DNA of 64,000 nt from assembly GCF_008868125.1 (NCBI RefSeq), contig NZ_WAAQ01000003.1, positions 62,001-126,000 of the forward strand, given 5' to 3'. This document shows positions 8,339 through 15,561 of this stretch, one piece after another. The translations under genes were made by a program, and so were the position numbers. This DNA is from Microbacterium maritypicum. Its GTDB lineage: Bacteria > Actinomycetota > Actinomycetes > Actinomycetales > Microbacteriaceae. The first letter of the stretch is position 1. Each line of letters opens with the position of its first letter. The notes beneath the pieces are model-generated. The model had not been told where the DNA came from. It saw only the letters and a program-made list of their open reading frames with translations, and made no database searches.

Positions 8339-8402
8339 GCCCGCTCCGGGCGGGAAGGCGCGACGGGCCGGACACCTGACTCCCAGCAGACAGGGGTATG
8401 CT

Positions 8403-8515
8403 GACCCGTTGGGTCGTCCGACCCCGAAGAGTCCCGAAAGGCGGTGATGGCGATGTCCGGTGATAGTTACGACGCCGCCTTCGCTGCGTCGAGACTCCCT
8501 GCGCTCACGCGTTGA
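8403..8515 (+). promoter_or_regulatory. Structured leader upstream of corA with competing hairpins
   Basis: The roughly 290-base region before corA contains mutually exclusive pairings: GACCC (8403-8407)/GGGTC (8411-8415) against GGGTC/GACCC (8420-8424); GAGTC (8429-8433)/GACTC (8493-8497); AGGCGG (8439-8444)/CCGCCT (8475-8480); and GACGC (8471-8475)/GCGTC (8486-8490). A short ORF with a ribosome site runs through the middle. The arrangement suggests Mg2+- or translation-dependent control of corA. No known riboswitch class could be confirmed by eye. A -10-like TATGCT lies at 8397-8402. Confidence 0.45.
8447..8515 (+). CDS. Putative 22-residue leader peptide of corA
   Basis: ATG at 8447 is preceded by GAAAGGCGG and followed by 22 codons before TGA at 8513-8515. 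The peptide begins MAMSGDSYDA and ends RLPALTR. The ORF overlaps the AGGCGG/CCGCCT and GACGC/GCGTC pairings, so ribosome position would decide which hairpin forms. Short Mg2+-transporter leader ORFs are known in other bacteria (for example mgtL of Salmonella mgtA), but homology to those is not claimed. The peptide could be non-functional; conservation would decide. Confidence 0.4.
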   Translation: MAMSGDSYDAAFAASRLPALTR

Positions 8516-8632
8516 CCTTCCGGTCCGCTTTCGCACGTCCTCCCTCGCAGCCGTCGGCGGCGTCATCCGCCCCTGACGAATCCGCGCACGGTGCTCTCTG
8601 CCGCCGTGCCCCTGCGAGAACGGAGCCGCATC

Positions 8633-9637
8633 ATGGCGCTCATCGACAACGGCGTGTACGTCCACGGACGTCGCGTGGAGACCCCCAAGAACCTGGACGA
8701 GACCTACCGGCTGCTGGATGCAGCCGGCGGCATCGCCTGGATCGGCCTGTACCGACCCAGCCCCGAGGAAGTGGCGTCCGTCGCTCGCGAGTTCGACCTG
8801 CATCCGCTCGCCGTCGAGGATGCGCTCTCCGGGCACCAGCGTTCGAAGGTGGAGCGCTACGGCGACACCCTGTTCGCCGTGCTGCGCCCCGCGCGCTACC
8901 GCGATGAGCAGGAGTCGATCGAGTTCGGCGAGCTGCACCTGTTCGTCGGCCCCGACTTCGTGGTGACGATCCGGCATGCCGAGTCGCCCAACCTCGCCGC
9001 CGTGCGCGCCCGCATGGAGGCGAACCCCGCGCTGCTCGCGATGGGCCCCGAGGCCGTGCTGTACGCGATCCTCGACGAGGTCGTCGACGGGTACGAGCCG
9101 ATCGTGGCGGGGCTCCTCAACGACATCGACGAGATCGAGGACCAGCTCTTCGGCGACGGCGACGACGACAGCGCTCTCTCCCGCCGCATCTACGAGCTGT
9201 CCCGCGAGGTCATCAACTTCCAGCGCGCCGTGCACCCCCTGAACGGGATGCTGGAGTGGCTGCGCCGCGGTTCCGAGAAGTACCGCATCGACGAGGAGCT
9301 GCAGCGCTCCCTGCGTGACGTGCTCGACCACACGATCCGCGTGAACGAGAAGATCGACTCCTTCCGCGCGATCCTCGAGAACGCGTTGACCGTGCACTCC
9401 GCGCTCGTCGCCCGTCGGCAGACCGAGGCCGGGCTCGCGCAGAACGACGAGATCAAGAAGATCTCCTCCTGGGCCGCGATCATCTTCGCGCCGACGCTGG
9501 TCGGCACGGTGTACGGCATGAACTTCGACGTGATGCCCGAGCTGCATTGGGCCTTCGGCTACCCGATGGCCATCGGTGCGATGGTCGCCTTCGCCGTCGG
9601 TCTGTTCGGGGTGTTCAAGTACAAGAAGTGGCTCTGA
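8633..9637 (+). CDS. corA: CorA-family magnesium/cobalt transporter
   Basis: 334-residue divalent cation channel of the inner membrane. The soluble N-terminal domain is followed by a long acidic and helical region and two C-terminal membrane helices. The diagnostic YGMNF motif follows the first helix (WAAIIFAPTLVGTVYGMNFD), with MPEL in the periplasmic loop, and the protein ends with a basic tail KYKKWL. Start 8633 (MALIDNG) has GGAG upstream; an in-frame upstream start at 8591 lacks one. The last 28 codons plus 12 bases past the codon series form a 96-bp repeat found again at 12420-12515. The gene is intact and sits between two cassette insertions. Confidence 0.96.
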   Translation: MALIDNGVYVHGRRVETPKNLDETYRLLDAAGGIAWIGLYRPSPEEVASVAREFDLHPLAVEDALSGHQRSKVERYGDTLFAVLRPARYRDEQESIEFGELHLFVGPDFVVTIRHAESPNLAAVRARMEANPALLAMGPEAVLYAILDEVVDGYEPIVAGLLNDIDEIEDQLFGDGDDDSALSRRIYELSREVINFQRAVHPLNGMLEWLRRGSEKYRIDEELQRSLRDVLDHTIRVNEKIDSFRAILENALTVHSALVARRQTEAGLAQNDEIKKISSWAAIIFAPTLVGTVYGMNFDVMPELHWAFGYPMAIGAMVAFAVGLFGVFKYKKWL

Positions 9638-9645
9638 TCGCCAGG
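9550..9645. repeat. 96-bp direct repeat, left copy (3' end of corA)
   Basis: Identical to 12420-12515 over 96 bases, covering the last membrane helix of CorA, the stop codon and eight bases beyond it (TCGCCAGG). The flanks diverge at 9549/12419 and 9646/12516. This copy completes corA and forms the left boundary of cassette 2. Confidence 0.98.
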
Positions 9646-9681
9646 CGTCAGGGGAGGACCATACGGTCCTCCCCTGACGCC
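9644..9681. terminator. Strong bidirectional terminator after corA
   Basis: A perfect 17-bp stem, GGCGTCAGGGGAGGACC (9644-9660) with ATAC loop and complementary arm 9665-9681, is followed by TTCTCTT. It separates corA from the convergent amidase gene. Only its first two bases lie inside the 96-bp repeat, so it belongs to the cassette side of the junction. Confidence 0.85.
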
Positions 9682-9691
9682 TTCTCTTGGG

Positions 9692-11290
9692 CTACAGCGC
9701 CGGTGCGCGACGCGCGCCCGTCGCCTGCTCGTACGCGTACGCGAAGGAGAGAAGCGACGCATCGCTCAGGCGTGTGCCGATGAAGGTGAGCCCGATCGGC
9801 AGACCGGAGTCGGTGAAGGCACTCGGCACAGTGATGTTCGGATACCCGGCAAGCGAGGTGTTGCGCGTGCTGCTCTGGAACGACGGGGGCTTCTGAGCCT
9901 GCAGTGAGGCCGCGGGCAGATCGGAGATCGTGACGATCGCGTCGAGGTCATGCTTCCTCAGGACATCGTCCACACTCTCCTGAGCGCGCGTGGCCACCAT
10001 CTCACGATGTGCGCGATACTCGGGATCCTCGACGTTCCCATCGGTCCTGTCCGCCATGACGAAGTAGTCCTGTTCGAGCGGGATCGGCAGTTCGACATCG
10101 GCGTGCTCCTGGTTATAGGCGATGAGTTCGGTCAGACTCCGCGGGTGATCGCCAGGAGTCGTCTCCAGATACCGGTTGAGATCGTGCTTGAACTCGGTGA
10201 GCACAGCAGGAAGGAGATCCGTCGGCACCAGCGACTCGATGTCGGGCACGTCGGCGCCTTCGATCACGGTCGCGCCCAGGCCACGCAGCACCTCGACAGA
10301 CATGTCGAACGCGTCGTCCGCTTCATCATCGACGCCCTCATGACCCTCGCGCCATACCCCAATGCGACTGCCGTGCAGTGCGCCCTGGTCGAGGAGGTCG
10401 TCGAGATCCTGGGGAAGACGCCCATCGACGGAGTCAGCGTCTGCATCGTCGTGTCCTGCGATCACCTGCAGCGTGATGGCCGCATCCGTCACGGTGCGGG
10501 CGATCGGGCCGGGCGAATCGTGCTTGCTCGTGATGGGAATGACGCCCGAACGACTGACGACTCCGAGGGTGGGCTTCACGCCGACCGTCGATGCGGATGC
10601 GGCGGGGCAGGTGATCGAGCCGTCGGTGTCCGTGCCGATCGAGACCGTGGCGAGCGCTGCGGCCGCCGCGACGGCCGCGCCGCTCGACGAGCCACAGGGC
10701 GTCCGCTCCCTGTCGTAAGGGTTACGGGTCTGCCCACCCACGGCGCTCCACCCGGCCGGCTGCTTCGACGAGTAGAAGTTGGCCCACTCGGACATGTTGG
10801 TCTTACCAAGGATGATCGCCCCCGCCTCACGCAGCCGTTGCACGAGGAAGGCATCCTGCGCCGGCTTCGATCCGGCGAGCGCGGTCGAACCAGCCGTGGT
10901 CCTCTGCGCATCGGCGGTGTCCATGTTCTCCTTCAGCAGCACAGGGATGCCCTCCAGCGGCCCGCGGGACTCATCGGACCGGCGGCGCTCATCGCTCTCC
11001 TGCGCGAGGTCGAGCGCGTCGGGGTTGGTCTGCACGATGGCGTGGAGGGTCGGGTTCAGCTTCTCGATCCTGTCGAGGTAGGCCTGTGTCAGCGCCTCGG
11101 CATCCAGCTCCTCCTCGTCCATGGCGTGCTGCAGCTCCGGGATGGTCATCTCATCGAGGAACGTCGACATGTCCGCGCCGGGTTCGGGCGCTTTCACGCC
11201 GACCGTGCAGGCCGTGAGTGGTGCGGCCAGGCACGCGACTGCCATCAGGGCCACGAACCCGCGCCGTCGATGTCGGTTCGAGTTGTGCAT
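9692..11290 (-). CDS. Amidase signature family lipoprotein
   Basis: 532 residues. The N-terminus (MHNSNRHRRRGFVALMAVAC) is a signal peptide with lipobox LTAC at about residues 25-28, so the enzyme is predicted to be anchored outside the cell. The amidase-signature Ser-cisSer-Lys triad is visible: Lys in LLKENMDT, and the glycine/serine-rich stretch CGSSSGAAVAAAAALATVSI followed by GTDTDGSI. Amidases of this family hydrolyse amide bonds in peptides, amino-acid amides or carbamoyl compounds. Start codon at 11290 has AGGAG upstream. It is followed in cassette 2 by the terminator shared with corA. With the racemase gene upstream on the same strand it suggests use of D-amino-acid amides or related compounds; the substrate is inferred. 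Confidence 0.93.
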   Translation of the reverse strand: MHNSNRHRRRGFVALMAVACLAAPLTACTVGVKAPEPGADMSTFLDEMTIPELQHAMDEEELDAEALTQAYLDRIEKLNPTLHAIVQTNPDALDLAQESDERRRSDESRGPLEGIPVLLKENMDTADAQRTTAGSTALAGSKPAQDAFLVQRLREAGAIILGKTNMSEWANFYSSKQPAGWSAVGGQTRNPYDRERTPCGSSSGAAVAAAAALATVSIGTDTDGSITCPAASASTVGVKPTLGVVSRSGVIPITSKHDSPGPIARTVTDAAITLQVIAGHDDADADSVDGRLPQDLDDLLDQGALHGSRIGVWREGHEGVDDEADDAFDMSVEVLRGLGATVIEGADVPDIESLVPTDLLPAVLTEFKHDLNRYLETTPGDHPRSLTELIAYNQEHADVELPIPLEQDYFVMADRTDGNVEDPEYRAHREMVATRAQESVDDVLRKHDLDAIVTISDLPAASLQAQKPPSFQSSTRNTSLAGYPNITVPSAFTDSGLPIGLTFIGTRLSDASLLSFAYAYEQATGARRAPAL

Positions 11291-11468
11291 CTTTCATCTC
11301 CTGTCACAGCGTCGGCATGGCGACACCGGGTGCGAATCGGTTGGTGTGCTGCCCCGCTTCTCAGCGCGGGGAAGAGCGCTTGAGCGGCGCCTCTATCGAC
11401 GCTAGGTTCGCGGGGCGACGACCACGAGGGAGCCTGTCACCGCATGGGGGTGTAGCAGGCTGCACCGT

Positions 11469-12257
11469 TCAGAGGATGGCGGATGCGACCTCTTCGTCGT
11501 CGCGGTCGCTGTCGCCGCCCGCGACGTATGTCAGGCACGCGCGCACGCACGCGGATGCGAGACACTCCAGGGAGTCCACCACTGTGGTCAGCAGAGAGGC
11601 CGGCCCAAGCACGAGCGGGAGTTCCGTGCATGCGGCGACCAGCACGTCGGCGCCGCCCCTGTGCAGGCGCGAAGCCGCGGATGCCACCCGGTCCTCGGCC
11701 AGGGAGAGTCGTCGTCCGCTCTTCACGAGCCCGATGGCCTCGTCGATCAACCGGGACTGGTCACAGTCCGAGGGGTACATGACGCGAAGGCCACGACGCG
11801 ATGCCGCCGCGTCGTACAGTGCCGCCGCCCTGGTGCCGCGTGTACCCAGGACCCCCACCCGCTCCGCTCCGCTGCGAGCAACCAGGTCCAGCGTCTCGCC
11901 GACCATGTCGATCCAGACCAGCCGCGTGGAGGCGCGCAGTTCTGGCAGGAAAGCATGCGCGGTGTTGCACGGGATCGCCAGGATCTCCGCCCCCGCTGTT
12001 TCGAGCTTTCTGGCGCCATCCACCATCGCGGGCACCGGCGACGGCCCGCCCGCCAGGATCGCGGCCGTACGATCCGGAATCCGCGGATCGCTCCAGATCA
12101 CCGTCGGAATGTGACCCTGATCGTGGCCCGCCGGTGTCGCTCGAACCACCGCGTCGTAGAAGCGGGCCGTGGCGAGCGGCCCCATCCCGCCGAGCACGCC
12201 GAGGACCCGAGGCTCGCCTGGTGCGCGCAGGCGCACGGAAGCGGGCGACGGATTCAT
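11469..12257 (-). CDS. Aspartate/glutamate racemase family protein
   Basis: 262 residues, start ATG 12257 (MNPSPASVRL), the more conservative of two in-frame choices. Family motifs are clear: VLGVLGGMGPLATARFYD at the N-terminus, the first catalytic cysteine in IPCNTAH at about residue 95 and the second in ACTELPLV near residue 205. Both catalytic cysteines are present, so a cofactor-independent amino-acid racemase (aspartate racemase type) is expected in the cytoplasm. The gene lies 178 bases upstream of the amidase on the same strand inside cassette 2; whether they share one transcript is uncertain. No strong ribosome site; GGGGGA lies about 12 bases upstream. Confidence 0.9.
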   Translation of the reverse strand: MNPSPASVRLRAPGEPRVLGVLGGMGPLATARFYDAVVRATPAGHDQGHIPTVIWSDPRIPDRTAAILAGGPSPVPAMVDGARKLETAGAEILAIPCNTAHAFLPELRASTRLVWIDMVGETLDLVARSGAERVGVLGTRGTRAAALYDAAASRRGLRVMYPSDCDQSRLIDEAIGLVKSGRRLSLAEDRVASAASRLHRGGADVLVAACTELPLVLGPASLLTTVVDSLECLASACVRACLTYVAGGDSDRDDEEVASAIL

Positions 12258-12363
12258 GAGTCGATCGTCCCCCTTGGGGGCAGCGGGACGTCGGTGCTGA
12301 TGGACGAAAGTGCGTCGCCGGTTCGTCCGAGTGCGGTGGACGGCATACGTCACCCGATCCGCG

Positions 12364-12419
12364 AGGCCGAGAAGATCAGCTGGTCGGCATGAACGCCGAG
12401 GCGATGCCCGGGCTACAGT
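12364..12419 (+). pseudogene. Relic of a diverged corA 3' end adjoining the right repeat
   Basis: Immediately before the right 96-bp repeat the DNA still resembles corA but is diverged and broken: GAG-GCC-GAG-AAG-ATC-AGC-TGG parallels the EIKKISSW codons, about 45 bases are missing, then GGCATGAACGCCGAGGCGAT followed by GCCCGGGCTACAGTG parallels GMNFDVMPELHW with one base lost. It cannot encode a functional protein. It looks like the end of a foreign corA allele carried at the cassette edge. Confidence 0.6.
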
Positions 12420-12515
12420 GGCCTTCGGCTACCCGATGGCCATCGGTGCGATGGTCGCCTTCGCCGTCGGTCTGTTCGGGGTGTTCAAGTACAAGAAGTG
12501 GCTCTGATCGCCAGG
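12420..12515. repeat. 96-bp direct repeat, right copy (corA 3' end)
   Basis: Perfect copy of 9550-9645. It is followed directly by the sequence leading into the YcxB-like gene (start 12530), the likely ancestral neighbour of corA. Upstream it is joined to the diverged corA relic rather than to an intact corA. Confidence 0.98.
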
Positions 12516-12529
12516 GCGGATCCGGGGGG

Positions 12530-13051
12530 ATGATGCACGTGCGAGGCCGATGGACGGTCGATGCCGCGCGCGAGGGTCGCGCGATTTTCGACTACGTGTG
12601 GGGCCTGCGCCCGCTGTTCCTGCGCTGGCCGTTCCTGGCCGCCCTGGCCGTCGTCGCGGCGGTGGCGATCGGGCTCGTCATCGGGACCGGTTCCGTTCTG
12701 GGGTGGATCGTCCTGGGCCTGCTCGGGTCGCTGCTCCTGCTCGTGCTCGTTCTTCGTCTGGTGCTGGTGCGCTCCTTGCGGGCGGGTCTGAAGCCGGGCG
12801 TTCCCGACGGTTCGACGGTCGAGGTCGCTCTCGACGACACGGCGTGGACCTCGACATCCCCCGGCCAGAGCCACACCTTCCCGTGGGAGGCGTACGACCG
12901 TGTCGCGGTCTCGGACGGATACCTGATCCTGACCGCGGCACGGAAGGGCACGTGGATTCCGCACTCGCTCGTCTACGCACCCCTCGCCGCCTTCGACGCC
13001 GACCCGGAGTCCGTCGTGGGGTTCGTCACCGCCGCACGGAAACGGCGGTGA
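12530..13051 (+). CDS. YcxB-like membrane protein
   Basis: 173 residues. A short N-terminal segment (MMHVRGRWTVDAAREGRAIF) precedes two membrane helices (about residues 25-75: FLAALAVVAAVAIGLVIGTG and GWIVLGLLGSLLLLVLVLRL). The C-terminal half is a soluble domain with FPWEAYDRVAVSDGYLILTA and WIPHSLVYAP, matching the YcxB-like family pattern. Function of the family is unknown. Two adjacent ATG codons (12530, 12533) follow a G6 run that serves as ribosome site. It lies just downstream of the right corA repeat and was probably the direct neighbour of corA before cassette 2 arrived. Confidence 0.75.
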   Translation: MMHVRGRWTVDAAREGRAIFDYVWGLRPLFLRWPFLAALAVVAAVAIGLVIGTGSVLGWIVLGLLGSLLLLVLVLRLVLVRSLRAGLKPGVPDGSTVEVALDDTAWTSTSPGQSHTFPWEAYDRVAVSDGYLILTAARKGTWIPHSLVYAPLAAFDADPESVVGFVTAARKRR

Positions 13052-13055
13052 CCGC

Positions 13056-13074
13056 CTGCTGCTTCCGGCAGCAG
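13056..13074. terminator. Small hairpin after the YcxB-like gene
   Basis: CTGCTGC (13056-13062), loop TTCCG, GCAGCAG (13068-13074). It begins five bases after the stop codon and has no T-tract, so it may be a weak terminator or an mRNA-stabilising hairpin. Confidence 0.4.
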
Positions 13075-13121
13075 ACCTGATGGAGACTGGGTTCACGCAG
13101 AAGGATTCCGAGGGGTTGTCA

Positions 13122-14066
13122 GTGATCACCGCCACGTACAGGCAGCAGTACATGAAGGCCTATGCCGACGACAGCGCGAAAGATCGAGGCCACTACCGGG
13201 ATGTGACCGCGTATCTGGATGCCTGCCGCAAGATCTTCGACGACTACTGCGACGGCAAGCCGGCAGATCAACAGGTCCACACGTGGCGCGGGCTGCTGCG
13301 GGTGCCGTGGAAGCTGGCCGCGCACGACGCGCTTCTGGCTGAGGACATGCCTGCCCTGAACGATGCCCTGTTCCACTTCGCCGTCGCCGAGGGCTGCCGG
13401 AACTGGACCGGTTCCACCCCCGACTACGCCTACCCCACGGTCAAACGCGTCTTGGCGGCGGGGATGTTCGATCGCGTGCCGCTTCTGCTGCCCGAGGAGT
13501 TCCTGGACCGCGGCACGTGGGCACCCATGGCCTCCGTTGTCATGGTCCTCTGGCACGGGCGTGAAGACCTCGCGCCGTCGGTGCGGGTGCGCGCTCACCG
13601 CCACCTGGAGCGAAAGCAGCCGAAGCTGTACGAGGCGGAGTTGAGGTACCTGCTCGCGCTGCTCGACGAAGACCCGGAGGAGGCTTCCATCCAGCTGAAC
13701 AACTACGTCAACGCGGTCTCGCGTGTCTCCGAATCGGGCGTCGGAGCGTTGGAGAAGCTGTTCTGGCCCTTCGCTCACGGACTGTACAACCTGGCGTGGA
13801 AGGTCTGGCCGGAAGACGGGGCCCGTTCGATCCGGCTCCCCGAGCACAAGCGCTTCTGCGACGACCTGGCTCTCTGGCAGAGCGAGAACGGCTTCCCGGC
13901 CGGCACCGTGCGCATCAGCTACCCCGAGCCGCTCGGGCTCGTCAACACACTGCTGGCCATCACCCCGCCGCCGCTGCATCTGCTCCCCCACGAGGATGCG
14001 TTCGACGAGGCCCGGTATCGCGCCGAGCTGACCACGGCGGTCCTCGCCTCGCACGGCCGGAGCTGA
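13122..14066 (+). CDS. Unrecognised all-helical cytoplasmic protein
   Basis: 314 residues from GTG 13122, chosen because GAGGGG lies seven bases upstream; an ATG at 13080 would add 14 residues without a ribosome site. No signal peptide or membrane helix. The sequence is rich in Trp, Tyr, Leu and Glu and is predicted mostly helical (MKAYADDSAKDRGHYRDVTA at the start; AVSRVSESGVGALEKLFWPF and HGLYNLAWKVW in the second half; LPEHKRFCDDLALWQSENGF near the end). The composition and spacing recall immunity-type or polymorphic-toxin-associated helical proteins, but I do not recognise the family and see no toxin gene next to it. It stands alone between the YcxB-like gene and convergent membrane-protein genes. 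Confidence 0.75.
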   Translation: MITATYRQQYMKAYADDSAKDRGHYRDVTAYLDACRKIFDDYCDGKPADQQVHTWRGLLRVPWKLAAHDALLAEDMPALNDALFHFAVAEGCRNWTGSTPDYAYPTVKRVLAAGMFDRVPLLLPEEFLDRGTWAPMASVVMVLWHGREDLAPSVRVRAHRHLERKQPKLYEAELRYLLALLDEDPEEASIQLNNYVNAVSRVSESGVGALEKLFWPFAHGLYNLAWKVWPEDGARSIRLPEHKRFCDDLALWQSENGFPAGTVRISYPEPLGLVNTLLAITPPPLHLLPHEDAFDEARYRAELTTAVLASHGRS

Positions 14067-14121
14067 GCGACGCGGGCGCACCGTCGCTCCTCCCCTCACG
14101 AAGCGGGCGCGATCGGCAGCA

Positions 14122-14589
14122 TCACTCGAGTGGCTCGCCGGTGCTGGCGAACCGAGGATCGTTCCGTCTGGCGAAGCTCCGGGCGCTCTGCGCCGACAGG
14201 GCGAGCAGGACGAGGATGTCGAGGGCGACGCTGGCGAGCGATGTCTGGAACGTGACGGGGATCCCGGCGTTCCACCAGTCCAGGAAGACGACGATGATGC
14301 TGAGCGAGGCGAAGCTCATCGCCACGATGCGGGCCCAGTTCGCCCCCGCGAAGACGAGGCCGGCGAGCACGCCGTAGAACACGTACCAGACGCCGAGCGC
14401 GCTCAAACCGATGACGAGGAGGAGATCGGCGACGTCTGCGGGCACCAGCAGGCCACCATCGGCGGAGGCGAAGACATCCTCCCTGATCGCGTTCCAGTTC
14501 AGCACGTAGATGAGGATCGAGATGAACCCCCAGATCACGCGGAGCGACATCAGCACGGCACCGAGCCCGGTGGCCAGCGGACGCCTCAC
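14122..14589 (-). CDS. Small integral membrane protein, unknown function
   Basis: 155 residues with about four membrane helices: GLGAVLMSLRVIWGFISILI, VADLLLVIGLSALGVWYVFY, ARIVAMSFASLSIIVVFLDW and SVALDILVLLALSA. The C-terminus is short, charged and cytoplasmic (RSFARRNDPRFASTGEPLE). The start overlaps the stop of the LssY_C gene by ATGA, so the two are co-translated and may form one membrane complex. Family not recognised. Confidence 0.8.
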   Translation of the reverse strand: MRRPLATGLGAVLMSLRVIWGFISILIYVLNWNAIREDVFASADGGLLVPADVADLLLVIGLSALGVWYVFYGVLAGLVFAGANWARIVAMSFASLSIIVVFLDWWNAGIPVTFQTSLASVALDILVLLALSAQSARSFARRNDPRFASTGEPLE

Positions 14590-15494
14590 GACAGCCCCCG
14601 CAGCTCAGTGACCGGCGCCTGGTCGTCGGGCTCCGTCATGGCGGCTGTCGGCTGCGCCTTCGTGACGTGGCGGAGATCGATGACCGGCAGGTCGCCGTCG
14701 GTGTGGATGCTGTCACCACCCCCGTTTCGGGAGTGATAGCCCGTGGAGAAGTCGCGGATGATGACGATGCGCACCCCGGCGTGGGCGTCCCGCAGCGTGC
14801 GGACGATGTGATCGCGTTCGATGTCGATGTCCGCATCGATCTTGTGCGTGACCTGCAGGGTGAACAGCGAGAACCCGACAGCGCGGTCGAAGGTGCCGGC
14901 GGCCACCCAGTCCACGCGGTGCCCGCCGGGCAGCATCCACCCCTCGGGACAGCGCCAGAACCTCACGTGGTGCCGCTTGGACGGGTTGCCCTCGACCTCC
15001 TGCTGATACGCGAGATCCTGTCGACGACCGAACAGGAAGAGCGGGCTGACGGGCGCCTCGTCGTAGCTGCGCCGCAGCACGGTCGACTGCACGATGCGCC
15101 AGGTCGACGCGGCGGTGATCTCGTCGGCGCGCGTCCATCCGGCCTCGGCCATGCATCGGGTGAGCTGCTCCTGCGTGCCGAGGACCGCGAGGTTCACCGG
15201 ATCGCCGAGCAGGCCGTCGCTGGTTCGGGCGCGCCCGATGAAGTAGCTGGGCACGTAGATGCGCGTGAGGATGGAGTGCAGTCTCGGCAGCACGAGGTAC
15301 GCGAGGAGCAGCCAGAAAGCGATCGCGAAGGCGATGGCCCACCAGCCCCACGAGAACGCCTCGGTGATGAGGAGGTAGGCGAGCCAGATCGCGGCGACAC
15401 CGGCGAAGACGAAGAAGGCATCGTCGAGAGCCGCGTTGACGGAGAACCGCCGACGCTGGACCAGAGGATCCCGCCTCTTGACTGGTTCCGCCAT
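14586..15494 (-). CDS. LssY C-terminal-domain membrane protein
   Basis: 302 residues from ATG 15494 (MAEPVKRRDP), with AGGATG about eight bases upstream; a GTG two codons earlier is possible. Two membrane helices (about residues 25-75: FFVFAGVAAIWLAYLLITEA and WAIAFAIAFWLLLAYLVLP) precede a soluble LssY_C-type domain with DPVNLAVLGTQEQLTRCMAE, GWTRADEITAASTWRI, SPLFLFGRRQDLAYQQE and HHVRFWR. LssY_C proteins are widespread and of unknown biochemical role. Translationally coupled to the small membrane protein downstream. Confidence 0.82.
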   Translation of the reverse strand: MAEPVKRRDPLVQRRRFSVNAALDDAFFVFAGVAAIWLAYLLITEAFSWGWWAIAFAIAFWLLLAYLVLPRLHSILTRIYVPSYFIGRARTSDGLLGDPVNLAVLGTQEQLTRCMAEAGWTRADEITAASTWRIVQSTVLRRSYDEAPVSPLFLFGRRQDLAYQQEVEGNPSKRHHVRFWRCPEGWMLPGGHRVDWVAAGTFDRAVGFSLFTLQVTHKIDADIDIERDHIVRTLRDAHAGVRIVIIRDFSTGYHSRNGGGDSIHTDGDLPVIDLRHVTKAQPTAAMTEPDDQAPVTELRGLS

Positions 15495-15561
15495 GTCCAC
15501 ATCCTAGGAAGTGCCCGCACCGGTGAGAAGACGCTGATCGCGCACCGCTCGACGCGGCTGT

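Larger units (their letters stand above)
9646..12419. mobile_element. Cassette 2: amidase and racemase insertion at the corA 3' end
   Basis: 2774 bases lie between two perfect 96-bp copies of the corA 3' end, so the duplicated unit is 2870 bases. Cargo: a lipoprotein amidase and an Asp/Glu-racemase family enzyme, both on the minus strand, so facing corA. No recombinase gene or terminal inverted repeats. Just inside the right boundary lies a degenerate, diverged corA-like fragment (12364-12419). Removing the cassette and one repeat would join corA to the YcxB-like gene. The architecture matches cassette 1 although the cargo is unrelated. Confidence 0.8.

Noticed and set aside
8339..8515. M-box (Mg2+ riboswitch) upstream of corA
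   Set aside because: Gene context fits, but the conserved M-box core could not be matched by eye; only a structured leader is reported.
12269..12280. CCCCC-TT-GGGGG near the racemase start, recalling the G-tracts of cassette 1
   Set aside because: Too short and simple to claim a shared cassette-end element; only the CCTTGGGGG core agrees.
12389..12529. In-frame upstream extension of the YcxB-like gene into the right corA repeat
   Set aside because: The ATG at 12389 lies in the corA relic and the extension reads corA DNA in the wrong frame; the G-run before 12530 gives a better start.
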